Shown piece after piece: positions 21,401-36,400 of a stretch of 64,000 nucleotides of DNA. Numbering within the stretch: the stretch's first letter is position 1; every line of letters starts with the position of its first letter. The notes beneath the pieces were generated by a model. It had not been told where the DNA came from. It was given only the letters and a program-made list of their open reading frames with translations, and did not search any database. The stretch covers positions 2,487,501 through 2,551,500 of the forward strand of contig NC_087252.1 in the NCBI RefSeq assembly GCF_037042905.1. The letters are read 5' to 3'. The position numbers were made by a program, and so were the translations under genes. The DNA is from Lytechinus pictus. Its lineage: Eukaryota > Echinodermata > Echinoidea > Temnopleuroida > Toxopneustidae.

Positions 21401-24400
21401 GCTGCAAGCATAATCTAGGCGGTGGCTGCAGTTATTGTCTTTGCTGTTGAGCTGAACGCAAGCGATACGTCTGATCTGGCAAAGACTAAGCATTGTGGCT
21501 GCGTTAGCAGCCACCGCCTATACACTCCCGTCTGCCCAATCAATATTCATGTATTCATCTCGTCGTTTGACGTGTTGTAGTACTACAAAGTATGATGTGG
21601 TATTATGCCCCCCCCCCCCCCGCTGCCTACAGCCATGCAACAAGAAAAAGACAAATTCTTAGTTTCATATTGATCTTGTTCATACAAGATAAAGTCAGTG
21701 CTGTATTTTTTTCTGTCACCCAAAGCAATTATAATAAGTTGCCAGTGAAGGTTCTCTGTAAATAGCAAAAACAAACAAATTGTAAAAAAAAAGTAAAATC
21801 AGAACCTTAGATTTAATGTGTATCAGAGTATTAAAGTACAGTACTTCTTTGTACTTTCAACATTTTGTAGAATTAAGATGAGATACAAAAGTTTCTTTGG
21901 CACCAACGTTCTAATCCTGGTGAATGTGCGCAGCCAAATTGCTCTGTTTGCAACCAACGAAGATACAATACATGTATACAGAGGGCCCATCAACACTTTG
22001 CAGCGTAATTGCGACCAAACAAACAGAAAGAAAATGGCGGCGCACACGTACCGGGGTCGTAATGGTTCAAGGCAATAAATCAAGCAAGAAAATTGAGACT
22101 GCTTCGTACTATAAGAGTATCATGTGAAAAATTTATCTTGATATTAAAAAGGAAATATCGGCCCATCAAGCTTGGATCTATGACGGTATTGAATTTCTTA
22201 TGTACATGTACATGTATTTCTTTATTTTGAGCGGTCCACCGGTCTGAAAAAAATTTGCACTGGATACAGTCTTTATTACTTTTAAGGTAAATTGCACTAT
22301 TGTGTACATCCCATGCCTGAGTGAACCCTGAACTTCAAACCTTGTTTTCTCCTAAAAAAGAGCTCTCTGGTTAATTTCTTTCACAGTACATTCAATTATC
22401 GAGAACTTGCGTTGGTTATTGTTATTCATTTTTGACAAATTATACGTGATTGTAACAGGCATAGGGTGTGCTCTTACAAACTTAAAAAAAAAAAAAAAAA
22501 AAAAAAACATTTTACATGACTTATTGTTGGGTTTTGAGGTAGCAAGACGATACATGTAATGTGTGGTGCTATTGTGTTCTTATTTATTCCGAAATAGGAT
22601 TTTATTTCATTATCCTAATTTATGCAAAAAATTGAACCCCTTAACAGACATCAAATGAATGTCAAAGTTCCACAAAATGGTAAATTTATGCAAAAATTTG
22701 TAATTTTCTACTATTTTCCACTATCCATATGGTCTAATTGCCAATTCGTCCACTCACCATTTCGTCTCATAACCAGTTGGTCTACTAGCCATTTTATTAG
22801 TCCATATAACATTTGGTCTAATTGGAATCAGTTTTTATCGAGCTAAATTAATGAAAATGAAACTGATATTAGACCAACTGGTTATGAGAGGGATTGGTCA
22901 CAGACGAAATGGTGATTAGACAAAGCGATGATGGGACCAACTGGTTGTTAATAATGAAATGTTGATGGACAGAATGGCATTAGACTTTAAAATGAAAGTA
23001 GACCATGTGGTGAGTGGACGAGTGGGCAGTACGAATTGGCAATTTGCCATTTGAATTCATGTATGTACATTTTGACAGTGTTCTATTCTGAAGCTACATG
23101 TACTTTCACTCTTAAAGTATCTAAACCAGACCAGCATACTACTTAAAATCACCATAAAGCTGTTTGTTTCAATAATTAACATCAAATTGCTGATGATTAT
23201 TGAATCACCACAAGGGAATTAAAAGTCACAGTTTTGAATACATTGTGTTTGACTGAGTGCTCTATTCAGTACACATGCTTGTAATCCTTTCGCTTTCATT
23301 CTAACCAATTCATCTATACCAGTATACATCACTTCAAGTAATTTAAAGCTAGTAGCTCATCTAGTGTTTGGTTTTGAATTTACTAGAAATTAACTCACCA
23401 CAGGGTAAAGTCAGTACAGATTTGATCAGATTTTGATAGCATTCTATTGAACTGTAATTGTTCAATCCTTCTTTCACTCTCATTCTCAAAGCATCTAAAA
23501 CCAGTGTGCAAAAGGACAAGTCCACCCCATCAAAAAGTTGATTTGAATAAACAGAGAAAAATCCAACAAGCATAACACTGAAAATTTCATCAAAATCGGA
23601 TGTAAAATAAAAAAGTTATGACATTTTAAAGTTTCGCTTAATTTCACAAAACAGTAATATGCACATCCTGGCTGGTATGCAAATGAGGAGACTGATGACG
23701 TTATCCACTCACTATTTCTTTTGTATTTTATTATATGAAATATTCTAATTTTCTCCTCATTGTCAAGTGGTACAATGATTAATTTCTCCCTGAACATGTG
23801 GAATTAGCATTGTTTAATACTACATGTATATGGTTCAGTCAAGTTGGTCCTTATTGTCAAATCTACAAAAAATGGAATATTGTATAATTCAAAAAAAAAA
23901 AAAAAGAAGAAATAGTGAGTGATGGACTGACTCACCTAGTTGTGCATATCACTGTTTTGTGAAAAATAAGCGAAACTTTAAAATGTCATAACTTTCTTAT
24001 TTTACATCCGATTTTGATGAAATTTTTAGCACTATGCTAGTTTGATTTTTCTCTATTTAATAAAGTCAGCATTTTCCTGGGGTGAACTTGACCTTTAAAA
24101 ACTGGTATCTACACATGTGATGTTGTTTGTTTGAACTTATAATGTGTATGATAACTCCTCACAAGGGAAAGACAATACATTGTGTTTTAAATGCACATGC
24201 TCATAGTCCTTCTTTCACTTTCATTCTAACCCAATCATCTACATGTACACTTTTATACCAGTATACATCACTTGAAGTCATTTAAAAGCTAGTAGATCAT
24301 CTATGATATCAAAAGTGTTTGGTTTTCAATTTACTTAATCAATTTACGTTTCAAACTCACCACAGGGTAAAGTCGATACAGATTTGATCAGATTTGAAAG

Positions 24401-27400
24401 CATTCTATTCATGTTCAATCCTTCTTTCACTCTCATTCTCAAAGCATCTACCAGTATGCAAATTGAAATCCACATAATTTTTTTTATTATAATGTGTATT
24501 ATATTCAATTTATTGATGATTTCTAATTAAAACTAACCACAAGAGAAAGTCAATACAGATTTGGATGAATACATTGTGTTCTACTGTACATGCGTGTGTT
24601 CTATTCAGTACACATGCTCATAATCCTTCTTTCACTTTCCTTCTAACCCAAGCATCAACAGTGTAACAGTATACAACACTTGAAATCGTTTGAAGCCAGA
24701 TCTTATTAACATCTCAGGGCGTTGGGCAGTGAAGTGTGCATTGATTGTCAGTCAAGCATGTAGGCTGTAATTTACTCTTAATTGAGACAAAGCCAGATTT
24801 CCTTCATTACTATACCCCGTTCACACCATAGGAAAGTTGAAGGCTCGCTCGCTTTAATAATTTTTGTATTGCCCTGGGGCTGTTCATATTACATCCTGAA
24901 TAAAAGAGTGCACATGTAAATAAAACCACTCCACTCTCGAACATAAAAATTTCTCAAAAAAACTTGTTCAATATCAGGGGGGGGGGAACCAGGATTTTCC
25001 AAAAAGGGGGGCACATTTTCAGAGGAAAAATTCAACAAGCAATTTAAAAAAAATAGAAAAACAAGGTTTGTAACCAAAATTTAAGGACATTTCGTCCACG
25101 AAAAAGTTTGACAAGCAAAAAAAGAAATAAGGTCTTCACTTTCAAAGGGGGGGGGGGCACACTTCTATTTTCACAACATTTTTACATTAAAATTGTTAAT
25201 TGTGCCTCTCAAAAGGGGGGCACACAGGCAAGTTTGAAAAGGAAGTGGGATTACCATTGCCTACAAGTGTATGTTCAAATGGAACGTGTATCCATAGAGG
25301 GTTAACCACAAAATCTGAAAATCATTAATTTTTTTCACTTACAACTGTTATAAGCTACTGAATTCCTTGCATCTAATTGGCTGAGAGCAAATCTCTTTGT
25401 TGAATTCTGATCACTGAATGCACCATGCTCTGTGAAGATACTCCCTAGAATGGGTGATTACATGTTTGCATGGATTTATTTTCTAGTGTAAATGGCCCTC
25501 CTCAGAATTGATCATAATTTATATTTCATTTATTTATAAACAGGAAATACAAACATACATCATGCTATGTACACCGTATGGAAACATTTTGAATCAGCCA
25601 CCATAAGGAAGTGCACTGATTATTTTTGTTTTGTTTTTATTGTAGAGAATCCAGAATCAGGCGCATGCTTCCTGATTTGAGAGGTTATGTTTTACCTCGA
25701 AAGTATGTTCTGTTTTATACGCTGACAATTTTTAGATGAAAAATTTCTCTCACATCATCTTGAATCTGTTTTTAATCTGCCAGAATCCCGAGTGGGAAGG
25801 TGGGGGGGGGGGGGGGCAGTCAAATGTATGGCTGTACACACGCATGGCCAAATTATTTCCAAACACCCCCAAAAACAAGTTTTTCTCTGTGTGCAAAATA
25901 ACCCCCTAAGCAAGTTTTTCGCGGATTTATTTACACATTAAGTTGGCCCCGAATCAAGTTGTCGCCAGAATATGACCCCGGGGAAAGAGCTTGGGGGAAA
26001 AAAAAATGCCCTAAACATGTTTGGCTAGTCTTAAAAAAAAGCTTTGGAAAATATTTTTTTGATTCTGTGTATATAACACAAAGCATGATGTTGGTTTGGG
26101 GAAGCAACTATATAGGGACTTTAAACCAGGCTGATGTTGGATTGACTATGAATGCATTATAAACAGAATGTCTTGATCGTCAATCTTCTTACCACCTACT
26201 TCTCCTCCTTGCTGCATAATTTATAAGGAAGGTTCATTTAAAGAGGCCTGATTGATCAATGCTCTGTCCGATGCAAAGGCAGTGAATGAATATTAAAGCT
26301 CGACTTCTTCACTGAGTGAAGTAGTTTTTAAGAAAATCTTTTGATTTTGCAAAGGTCTTTGCGCGCTGATGCTGCATTATTGCACATTGGTAATCAAATT
26401 CAACAATCTAAATAATTAGTTTTCTCCCGTACCTTCAAATTGGATAAGCTAAAAGGCAATACTTCTTGGATAACATCTATATGATCATAATAATAAGTGT
26501 CAGTGGAGCTATATGGAAATCTTGAATTAAAGAAAATAACATGGAAACAATTGTCATTATTTATCCCAAAATAATAATTTAACATGCAAAGAGTTCAATA
26601 TTTCAACACATTAAAAAAAAACTTTCATGGAATGCACTTGATGTAGACCGACATAAGTACACTATAGTCACACAGAAGGTATCATTTTTTTCATGCAAAC
26701 TTTACTTTCTTTTATTTTTTGATATTCATATTTTATTTATTCATGAAATTGAATGAAAAATTAACAATACAGTATACATCTAGTTGCCAATTTGAGGATC
26801 ACTTACATGTACATGTAGAGTGAATTTTACGTACCTTTATATGTAGCGTACATTGTAAATTGGCTTGTATTCTACTATAATATTGTAATTCAAGTTTCAA
26901 TTCAATTATTTTCCTAATTTTCAAATAATGATCCTAACGATAAACATAATACAATGCCTGAATACATGCATATATAAAGGCCACCGCACACCTTACGACC
27001 TTCACTGGTCTACGACTGGTCTGCGACTGAGTGAAGGGAGATGTGACGTCACAGCTCTTGTCAGCTTGAGAGTTGCAGACCAGTCATAGTCAAATTGCAA
27101 GGAAAATTGTAAGGATTTGACATGTTGAATACTTACAACTGGATCGCTAGCACAATATAAATGTGACTCGTCCTGTCAAAAGCAGACAGAATTCGATTTT
27201 TTCAAACATAATTTTTTGTAAGATTATGATTCTCCATTTCTCAAGCTTTAATTTGGTATATAGCACATGCTAAGGGACATGGTATTTGCTGAGAAAATAG
27301 TTTTTAAATGTCCCAGGTACGAGAGTTCATAAAAAGTATTTTTACGAGAAAATCGCTTCTGAAGTTTCGCCCGCTTTCAGACTTCTCGGAGCTTTTTTCA

Positions 27401-30400
27401 CATGTTTCACGCGGAAACTCATCCTTTCATTGACTGAAAGTGCTTAGCAACCGTCAATGATTTACAATAAAATTGGGTTTTCCTGAATCCTTGAGATCTC
27501 TCCTCAAAGAAAATAAGTTTTTGTAATCGTTTCAACCATTAATTATACGTTTTTTTTAAGAGAGAAACACAAGCTAATTTTATTGGACCGTGAGGGATTT
27601 TGCGTGGCTTTTGCCGTGTCTGGTGTTGTTCTCTGTCTATTGTCACATTGTGCTTTCAGGTGCGATTGTGTGTGGCGTCCATGTTGAATGCGGACTGAAC
27701 CTTTTTGAGTCTATACCAGCGCCTGTATCGGCCCTATACTACCATGAGTCTAATCCGGGAGTTTAATCTGCTATCTCCTCATTTTTTTTCTTCTCCTTCC
27801 TCTCTTCCTTCTTTTTTGAAGTTATTATCAATTTCGTGGCATCTTAAGAACTTTCATCACCTTTATGAGAAGAGTTTAAAACGTAAAATGCCGGGGTAAA
27901 ATGAGTAAAGCGAACTGTGTTTATACCACCGTAAAAACCAACACACAGAGGCACACGCCGTCTTTGCTTTTATTCCGCTTTATTTTTCTTCCATGAAGGA
28001 TATTTTCACAGATGTGTTTCTTAAAATCATGCAAGAAGTCTAACATCCCCCCACTCATAGACCCCGCTTTTTGTTAAGAACGTGTTACGTTTAACTCTTA
28101 GTGTTCGTTCTCTTTAAAATTGATTAACTAAACTCACTTCCACTGCCGATCAATCTTTTAAGGATTTGAAAATCTTTCTTTTGAAAATGTTAAAAACGCT
28201 AATGAAAATATCGTAATCATGATTAAAAGAAACTTTCTTAATTCTGCACATCCTTGATTATTTCAATGAAATTAATTAATCCTCACATACATGTACGACC
28301 GGTCTTTTTAATACGTCTTGTCCTTGGTTATTTCGCGTTCATTGTTCATTATCAATTTTTTTTTTAATACGTAGAGGCCTATGCTTGCACCATCAAAAGT
28401 AATAATAGGAATCTGGACAGATTGGTTTCTTATCTTTTTGTTATGATTGTGTTGTTTGTATTTCGTCATGAAGGCCTACTTAAGCCAGACACAGATGCTA
28501 ACTCGAACATAATTGTTTGTTTTTTATTATGATTTTCTATCATAACTTTTTTATTAAACCACAAGCAAGATTCAGTATTGATGCCATGTTTTTTTATCAA
28601 CCATCAAAGAACGCTATATGCCTATGACAAATTAATATTAAGCTTATTAGTCATTATTCTTGAATTGGTTAGAAGATATTTCATTTTAATAGCTAGTACT
28701 ATTGAGATACGGATAAAAGATCAAGCTCCTGATATATTTTTTAAATTGTATTTAAAAAAAAAATCATCATTCATAATCAACATTTTTACCATTACAGGCC
28801 TATCATCATTACCATTGTTATTTTATATCTATGATTACTGTTATAATCGTTAGTATTACTGTCATTGTTATTTCCATTATTATTATTTTTTCAATTATCA
28901 TGATTATTGTTGGTGATGGATTAAGCCATCAATTTCTTTCTTTTTCTTACATAATTCACCATTGTGAAAGGGGCTTCACTTGGATAGCGCAAACTTTGAT
29001 GTTCGATTTAATTTCTTTATTTATTCTCTTTAAAACTAATAGATTAGCACACGTTCACGGACTATCAATATTTTCAAAAGATTTGAAAATCTTTAATTCT
29101 TTTGAAAATGCCATCTCCGAAAAAAAAAACGTTTTAAATAATGAAAAGATCCTGATCATGGCCTATGATGGAGAAAGTACCTGTTATCATTGTCTCCTTG
29201 ATAGTATCTTTTGTAATTCTAAGGAAATTAATCCTCATAAAAAACCGTGTTTTGAATACGTTTTGCCCTTGGCTTTTATTTCGCGATTATACTCGAGCTC
29301 ATAATCCATCGCCCACGCCCCCGCCCGGCCCAGTGCCATTATCGCCACACCTACGCCTTTAGAATTCGCATCCTCTTTGTAAACTTTTCTTAAAAACATG
29401 CTTTTGGGAACACAAAAAGCGATGTTTTTGATCTATCTATTTGAAGCGCGGGCGGGAAGGCGAGGGGGATGCTTCCTTTCTTTACCCCAATCTAGCTTTT
29501 ATAATTAGAAGAAAAAACCTAAACCTTTTGAAGTATTTTACAAAAACTTTGCACCTGGCGCAGGCCGGGAGCATCCCCACCCCCATCGCTACACCCTGGA
29601 CTATCTTCATTGTTCATTATCAAATCTGTCTTTTTTCTACGTAAAGGCCTATGCTTGCACCATCAAAAGTAAAAAATAGGAATCGTAACAGATTTTTTTT
29701 TTTTAATTTATTTTTGTAATGATTGCGTTGTTAGCATTTCGTCATGAATAGGCCTACCAAAGCCAGACACAGATGCTAACTCGAACATGCTTGTTTTGTT
29801 TTTTATTATTATTTTCTATCACAATAACATTAAACCACAAGCAAAATTCAGTATTAATGCCATGTTTCTTCTCACCCATCAGAGAACGTTATTATGCCTA
29901 TAGGCCTTTAGCAAGAAAACACTAAGATTAAGCCTAGTAGTTTATGATTCTTAAATTGATTAGAATTATTTTATTTTGATAGCAATAACTGTTGAGATAC
30001 GGAAAAGGCAGTACAAGCTCAAATTGATTTTTATATTTAATTATTGATTTTCTTTTAATTATCATAATTATCATTTTGACGATTATCACCACCATCATCC
30101 CTGTAATTATAATTGTTATTTTGTATTATCATTATTATTATTTTCGTTAGTATTATACTATCATTATCATTGTAGTTACCCTGAATCACGATTATCGTTG
30201 GTGATTGTGATTGATTAAGCAATCGATCTTTTTTTCTTGTTTCATCTCTCTATTGGATTTGTTGGTATCTTTGTTAACATTTCGCTAATGCTATTGTTTC
30301 TTCAAACGACATGAGAAAATTTGACGGCGAGAGGTTTGAATCATAAAGGGTTTGATATGATTCTAATCCCTATAAGTTCACAAAGTGTACAGTAAACAGT

Positions 30401-33400
30401 ATACATTTCCAGATCCCGCTTTCCCTATCTTGAATAAGTGATTATGATTATTCCCGCTACAGTTTTAGTTCAGTTCAGTTTTTTTTTTCTCATTTCCCCA
30501 AAAATACAAAATTACAAGTATCATGAAAATAATGCAAAGTAGAATACATGTACATGCAATCTACCTTTCAGTTATATTTATATATTTTCAGTTACATTTG
30601 TAAATGTGAAACCAAAATTGATAAAAACTCATTGCAATAAAAAACTATGGTGAATATTTCGCTGGAAATGAAGAGGTCCACTTAGAAGCTGGATCGTAGA
30701 CCCCTCGGATAACAATAGTTATAATGAATTACATATGAAATAAATACCTATGACAATGGCCAACAGAGAGAACCATACAAAAAAAGAAAAGACATGGGAA
30801 TACACAGTGAACCAACATAGTGAGGGGAGAATGATAGATTTGATCTCTTTCGTTCTCTTGAACTTAATAAATAAACACGGATTCACTGACGATCAATATT
30901 TTAAAGGATTTGAGAATCATTCTTTTGAAAATGCCATCTCAAGTTTAACGCTTAATGAAAAAATCCTGATAATGGGCCTAAGATTAAATAAAATATTATT
31001 TCTCAATTCAGCATATCCTTTGTAATTTCAATGAAATTAATCCTCACTTACAAACCGTGTTTTGAATACGTTTTGTCCTTGGCTTTTATTGAGACCCAAT
31101 AATCGAGCTCATCGCCCACGCCCCCGCCCTTCCCAGTTCTATAACAACCTTCCCGCCCGCGCTTCAAAAAGATAGATCAAAAGCATCGCTTTTCAAAAGC
31201 ATGCCTGTTAAGAAAGATTTACTAACGGGATGCAAATTCTCAACTCCAGCTCATCGATTTCAGCTAAATAATCCCCTTCATGCACCGGCTACGTGCGAGT
31301 ACTATGAATAGCCAATCAACAATGGCGTACGTTGCTAGGGGCGGAGCTTAGTACAGCGCGAAGATTTGAGCTTGCTGAACGAGCGGAGTGTCAGAAAAGT
31401 TCGAACTGACCGAAAAAAACACTCGCAGAAAAACGGCTTTTTCGATACTTTCCCGTTATCATTTTCGATTGATTTTTTTACAGACTATACTTGAAACATT
31501 AAACATCCCTAAAATGTAAAAATAAAAATTTCGACATTTTTGAAGATTTTTAGCATTTTACCCATTTTCTCAATTCGGTATCGAGCGACTTCTGTCTGAT
31601 TTAGACAAACCATGTCACAAATGTTGTGGATCATCATCGTAATAAAGGGATGGTCCGGGCTGAAAATATTTATATCTTAATACATACAGTAGTGTAGAAT
31701 TCACTGAGCAAAATGCCAAAAATTTCAAAATCGAATGACAAATAATAAAGTTATTGAAGTTTAAAGTTTAGCAATATTTTGTGAAAACAGTCGTCATGAA
31801 TATTCATTAGGTGGGCTGATGACATCCCATCCCCACTTTCCGTTTTCTTATGTTATTACATAAAATCATAATTTTTTCATTATTTCATACTTGTGTGAAT
31901 AATATGTCTCCTTATAATGAAATAAGTTGCAGCAATAAATATCTAATGCACTAAATCAGTTGTCAATCCAATTTTTCTAGTTCTTGGAGGAAAAATTGAA
32001 TAAACCTAATTTAATATAATAAAATACAAAAGAACAAGTGGGGATATGAATATAAAAAAATAAAAGAAAGTAAAGTTTGCATGAAAAAAAAAATACATTC
32101 TGTGTGACTACATATATATGTAGTGTACATGTAATATGTCGGTCTACATCAGTGAATTCTACTCTATGTATTAAGATATAAATATTTTCAACCTGGACCA
32201 TCCCTTTGAGGGAAGCTCGTCTGGACATTAATTGTAGTAATGGTATACATGTACAGTAGATGATTATAAGAAGTGTAGGGTAAATGTGATCATATAATAA
32301 GATAAACTAATTAGGATTTTGATAACAAAGAAAAAAAGAATTGTTCCTTCACAAATTAAATTATATCTTGGATCAGCTGACACTAAAATAAAATAGCCAA
32401 GCATTATATCTTTTCCAATTGTCTGTTGTTTCTCATCAGGATGAAGCTATCCGTTTCCACTTCACGAGCGATGATGCGGTTCCAGAGTTTCCTGTGCTCC
32501 TGGTAGTTAAACAGATGAGGAGTGTGCTGTCTTGGACTGTGCCTTATGTGTCTACTGATGGGTAAGATAGATGTTCCGATTTAAGTCTTAAATTTTACAT
32601 ATTAAACAAAAAACAACAGTGTACTATTAAAGGCTACTCTTTAGCCAGAATGAAAACAGTAGTGTGCGAGCAAAGTTCTTGTTTTACAATGAATAATTTT
32701 CCTAATTTTTAAAAGCATTGCTGTCAGATTCTCCTATTTTGACATTGAAATAGTGAGTCTTAATATAAGTGAGCTGGCCCTTTGTGATTTTTTTTTGTCA
32801 TTTGTTTGAAAATGTCTTTTTCTTTCCTTATTAAAATTTTACATTTATATTTATTAATAACAGACATTACACAAAGTGCAGGGTTATTCAGTATATAGCC
32901 ACAATTAAAACATGAATATTTATGTGCAAGCAAAGTTCTTGAAGTGCATCAATTTGGAATATTTATCCTGATGTTAAAGAATAAATGCTGTCATATTCTT
33001 TTATTTTGTCTTTAATCTTTTCAATATACTGGCCGTTTATGCTGTTTTTGTGGGTTTTTTCTCATTGGTTGAAAATATATTTGCATTTATACCTTATATC
33101 CGGTATGTATTCCCAGATTTCTACCAAGATAAATATTTATGGGGTGCTACAATACACTTACATGTATGCTTTATTTCAAATCTACATATATTGCAAGTCT
33201 CAAATTCAAACTTAATGGGTCGTTACAAGAAAGTTACATGGCAATCAAGAGCAAATAAACAAAAAAAAAGCATTTCACTTGCACTTGATTTATGTTTGAA
33301 TCAGAATTAAATATTTTATATCAGTCTAATGCACATATGATGTATTCATTTCCCTGCCCGCAGCCAAAAGTATGGTTCCGTCAGCAAGACGCTGTGTCCT

Positions 33401-36400
33401 GATGCTTCTAACCGGAATACTAGCATGGAGGAAACTATCATAGTAGTCGTCAGTACATCATCGGCCATTGACGTATCATTCACCCTCCTTGGGAATTTTG
33501 TCGGTGATTTCAATCTGCAGTAAGTTTGATTTCAAATTGGCAATGTTTTCTGTTTCCTTGTTCATCCTGGTAAAGTGCATGTTTTCTGAAATACCAGAAA
33601 CAGAATAAATTCATAGAATACATGAAGTACATGAGATCTATGATAGGAAAAAATATTTGTCAAGCAAAAAATAAGAAAAATTATATGGGCAGTTAAAATT
33701 ATGAAATGAAAATCCACGTCCATTAAAAACAGAATTGTCCATCAGTGAATATTTTTGTATCAAACCTGTTTAGGTGTTGTGTATGCCTATTTGCATTCCT
33801 TATGTACAGTGCATACATGTATATGGAAATTTATATATTTGCTTTATCATGATTTTGTTTTATAGTGCACCATGCCAACAAGAGTAAAGAATTAAACAGT
33901 TTTAACACCAAAAGAACCCAGTGTCTGTAGAGATGTATTTTAGACATTTCAAAACAGAGGACTTCAATTTCATACAGTACATGTATCTTTGAAAAACATT
34001 ATTTTTGTGAGCCAAGTCTTCAATAACTTGGATATCAAGTTAATTTGTAGTTTTATTTTTTTTATTTCTCTCTCTCATTTTTTCAGTTTCGAGTCCTTAG
34101 TGTTTGTGATTTATTTTGCATTTAAACAAATTATTCTGTATTGAGAATTATTGCTTTTTTGTTTGTCTACTCTGAGTTCTTACTGTATCTTTCTAACCCA
34201 CCAACAAAGACGTTATTTTAACATAGACTTTTATATACGAATGAAATTTAATTGTCTTTCTGAATATATTATTATTATTATTATATGACCAGACCACATT
34301 CATGTTGTCTAATTATGAAAGAAGACATTCAGAAGTATTATTTATACCTGGTACAGAGGTAACATGTTAGTATTTCCTGTTTTTATGGCTATCAAATTTA
34401 ACATATTTCCTTGTTTCATTTTCAGATCAAATAGAAGCATTACATTCTCAAGCAATCCATCTGCGCCCCAGGTAAAATGAATAATATTATCATCCACTAC
34501 AATTTAAAAAAAATTTCTTTCACATTTCTACTTTTTTCTTATTGCTTGTATTGTTATTTAAATTCTGTTACTTTTTTCTTGTTGTATCGTACAGTATTAT
34601 CCTTGTCCATGTGTTTGTATATTTTCTAAAGGATGTCAATAAAATGATTGGAATTGAATTGAATTTTTGAAAGTTGCAATACCAAATACATTATGATAAT
34701 TTGTTGATAGTATCAGTAGTATCAATCAATGTTGATCACTTTTTTGTCGCTGGTTTCCCAATTTTTTTTTAAATGTCCATGTATTACATGTATTATAATA
34801 CTCATTCACACCACAGTCCTATAATCTTGTATTTTATTGATGTTATGAGCTTAAAGGGATGGTCCAGGCTGAAAATATTTATATCTTAATACATGGAGTA
34901 GACTTCACTGAGCAAAATGCCGAAAATTTCATCAAAATCGGATGACAAATAATAAAGTTATTCAAGTTTAAAGTTCAGCAATATTTTGTGAAAACAGTCG
35001 TCATGAATATTCATTAGGTGGGCTGATGATGTCACATCCCCACTTGTTCTTTTGTATTTTATTATATGAAATTAGGTTTGTTGAATTTTTTCCTCCAAGA
35101 ACTAGAAAAATTGGATTGACAACTGATTTAGTGCATTAGATATTTATTGCTGCAACTTATTTCATTATAAGGGAGACATATTATTCACACAAGTATGAAA
35201 TAATGAAAAAGTTCAATAACTTTGTTATTTGTTATGTGATTTTGATATGAAATTTTTTTGTATTTTGCTCAGTGAATTCTACTCTATTTATTAAGCTATA
35301 AATATTTTCAGCCCGGACCATCCCTTTAAAGCCTCTTTTACTTTGAATGAATCGGAATGTGTTGAATGTTATTTTGTTTGATATTGATTATTAAAGCAAG
35401 CATAATGAATGATACGTATGTCACCACCCTCACTCAATTAATGTCCCTCTTTCACAAGATTATTAACTATTTGTCTATTTGTCTTTAATTAGTTTACTTT
35501 TAATTAGTTTTAAAGATGTTCAGATTTGAAAGAGAGCCAACGATGATTAACATCATTCATAGCGAGGTCTCTTGTTCTCCTTGATGTAACTTTAATAGAG
35601 AAATATACAATCTCAAAAGCAAGACTGAACCAAATTACACATTAAAAAAAAGAATGAACCAAAAATGATTAAAAAAAAGATCAACATGTACATGTAAAAA
35701 AAAGACTCTTATCAATAGAAGAATAATTATGAGGACTTGATAATGTCATTGTATACTTTATTAGGGGGGATATCATTCTGAGCTATTCATGTACATGTAT
35801 TTCCATTCATGATCTTATTGGATTTGCGAGCAGTAATTCATTTTTTTTATCTTGATTTCATATTTCTCTTCTCAACCTAGTATTTAGACCACCCAGATTC
35901 TGTGAAAGTATTGAATTAGCCAAGGAAGAAACCTTTTGTGATGACAAATGTAATTTATTGAATTAATTTATTAAAAAAAAGGAGGAGGGGGTAGTCTTCA
36001 ATTTTCCTATTTTCCCTTTCCTGTTATGTCTACAAAATCTCCAAATCTATTTTCTTATTATCTTTTGTATAGTATTATCAATATGAATTTCCAGAGGGAG
36101 TAGACATGGTGCTGGTGAAAGCCCATTCAGAGAATTCAACATGTGCCTACCTTTCAGTGCAGAATGCACAGGTGAGTAGACTTATTCCACTTCCTCCATT
36201 CAGTAGATAGAAATCGGAATAACGCTCCAAAGAAATTGAAAACAAGAGTAACGTTATTGTAATGCTCTTTATTTCATTTTATAATTTTCATATTTAAATG
36301 ACTGATAAGTAAACAGAAAAATTCTACAGGGCCTACTAGTATTAAGGGTGGGTTAGCCCCCGAAATACTAAAAATAGAAAGGAGCCCTGGAAATCGCTAT

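Noticed and set aside
28578..29304. Overlapping hydrophobic frames of 91 and 157 residues
   Set aside because: AT-rich repeat sequence; other copies of the same segment do not keep the frames open.
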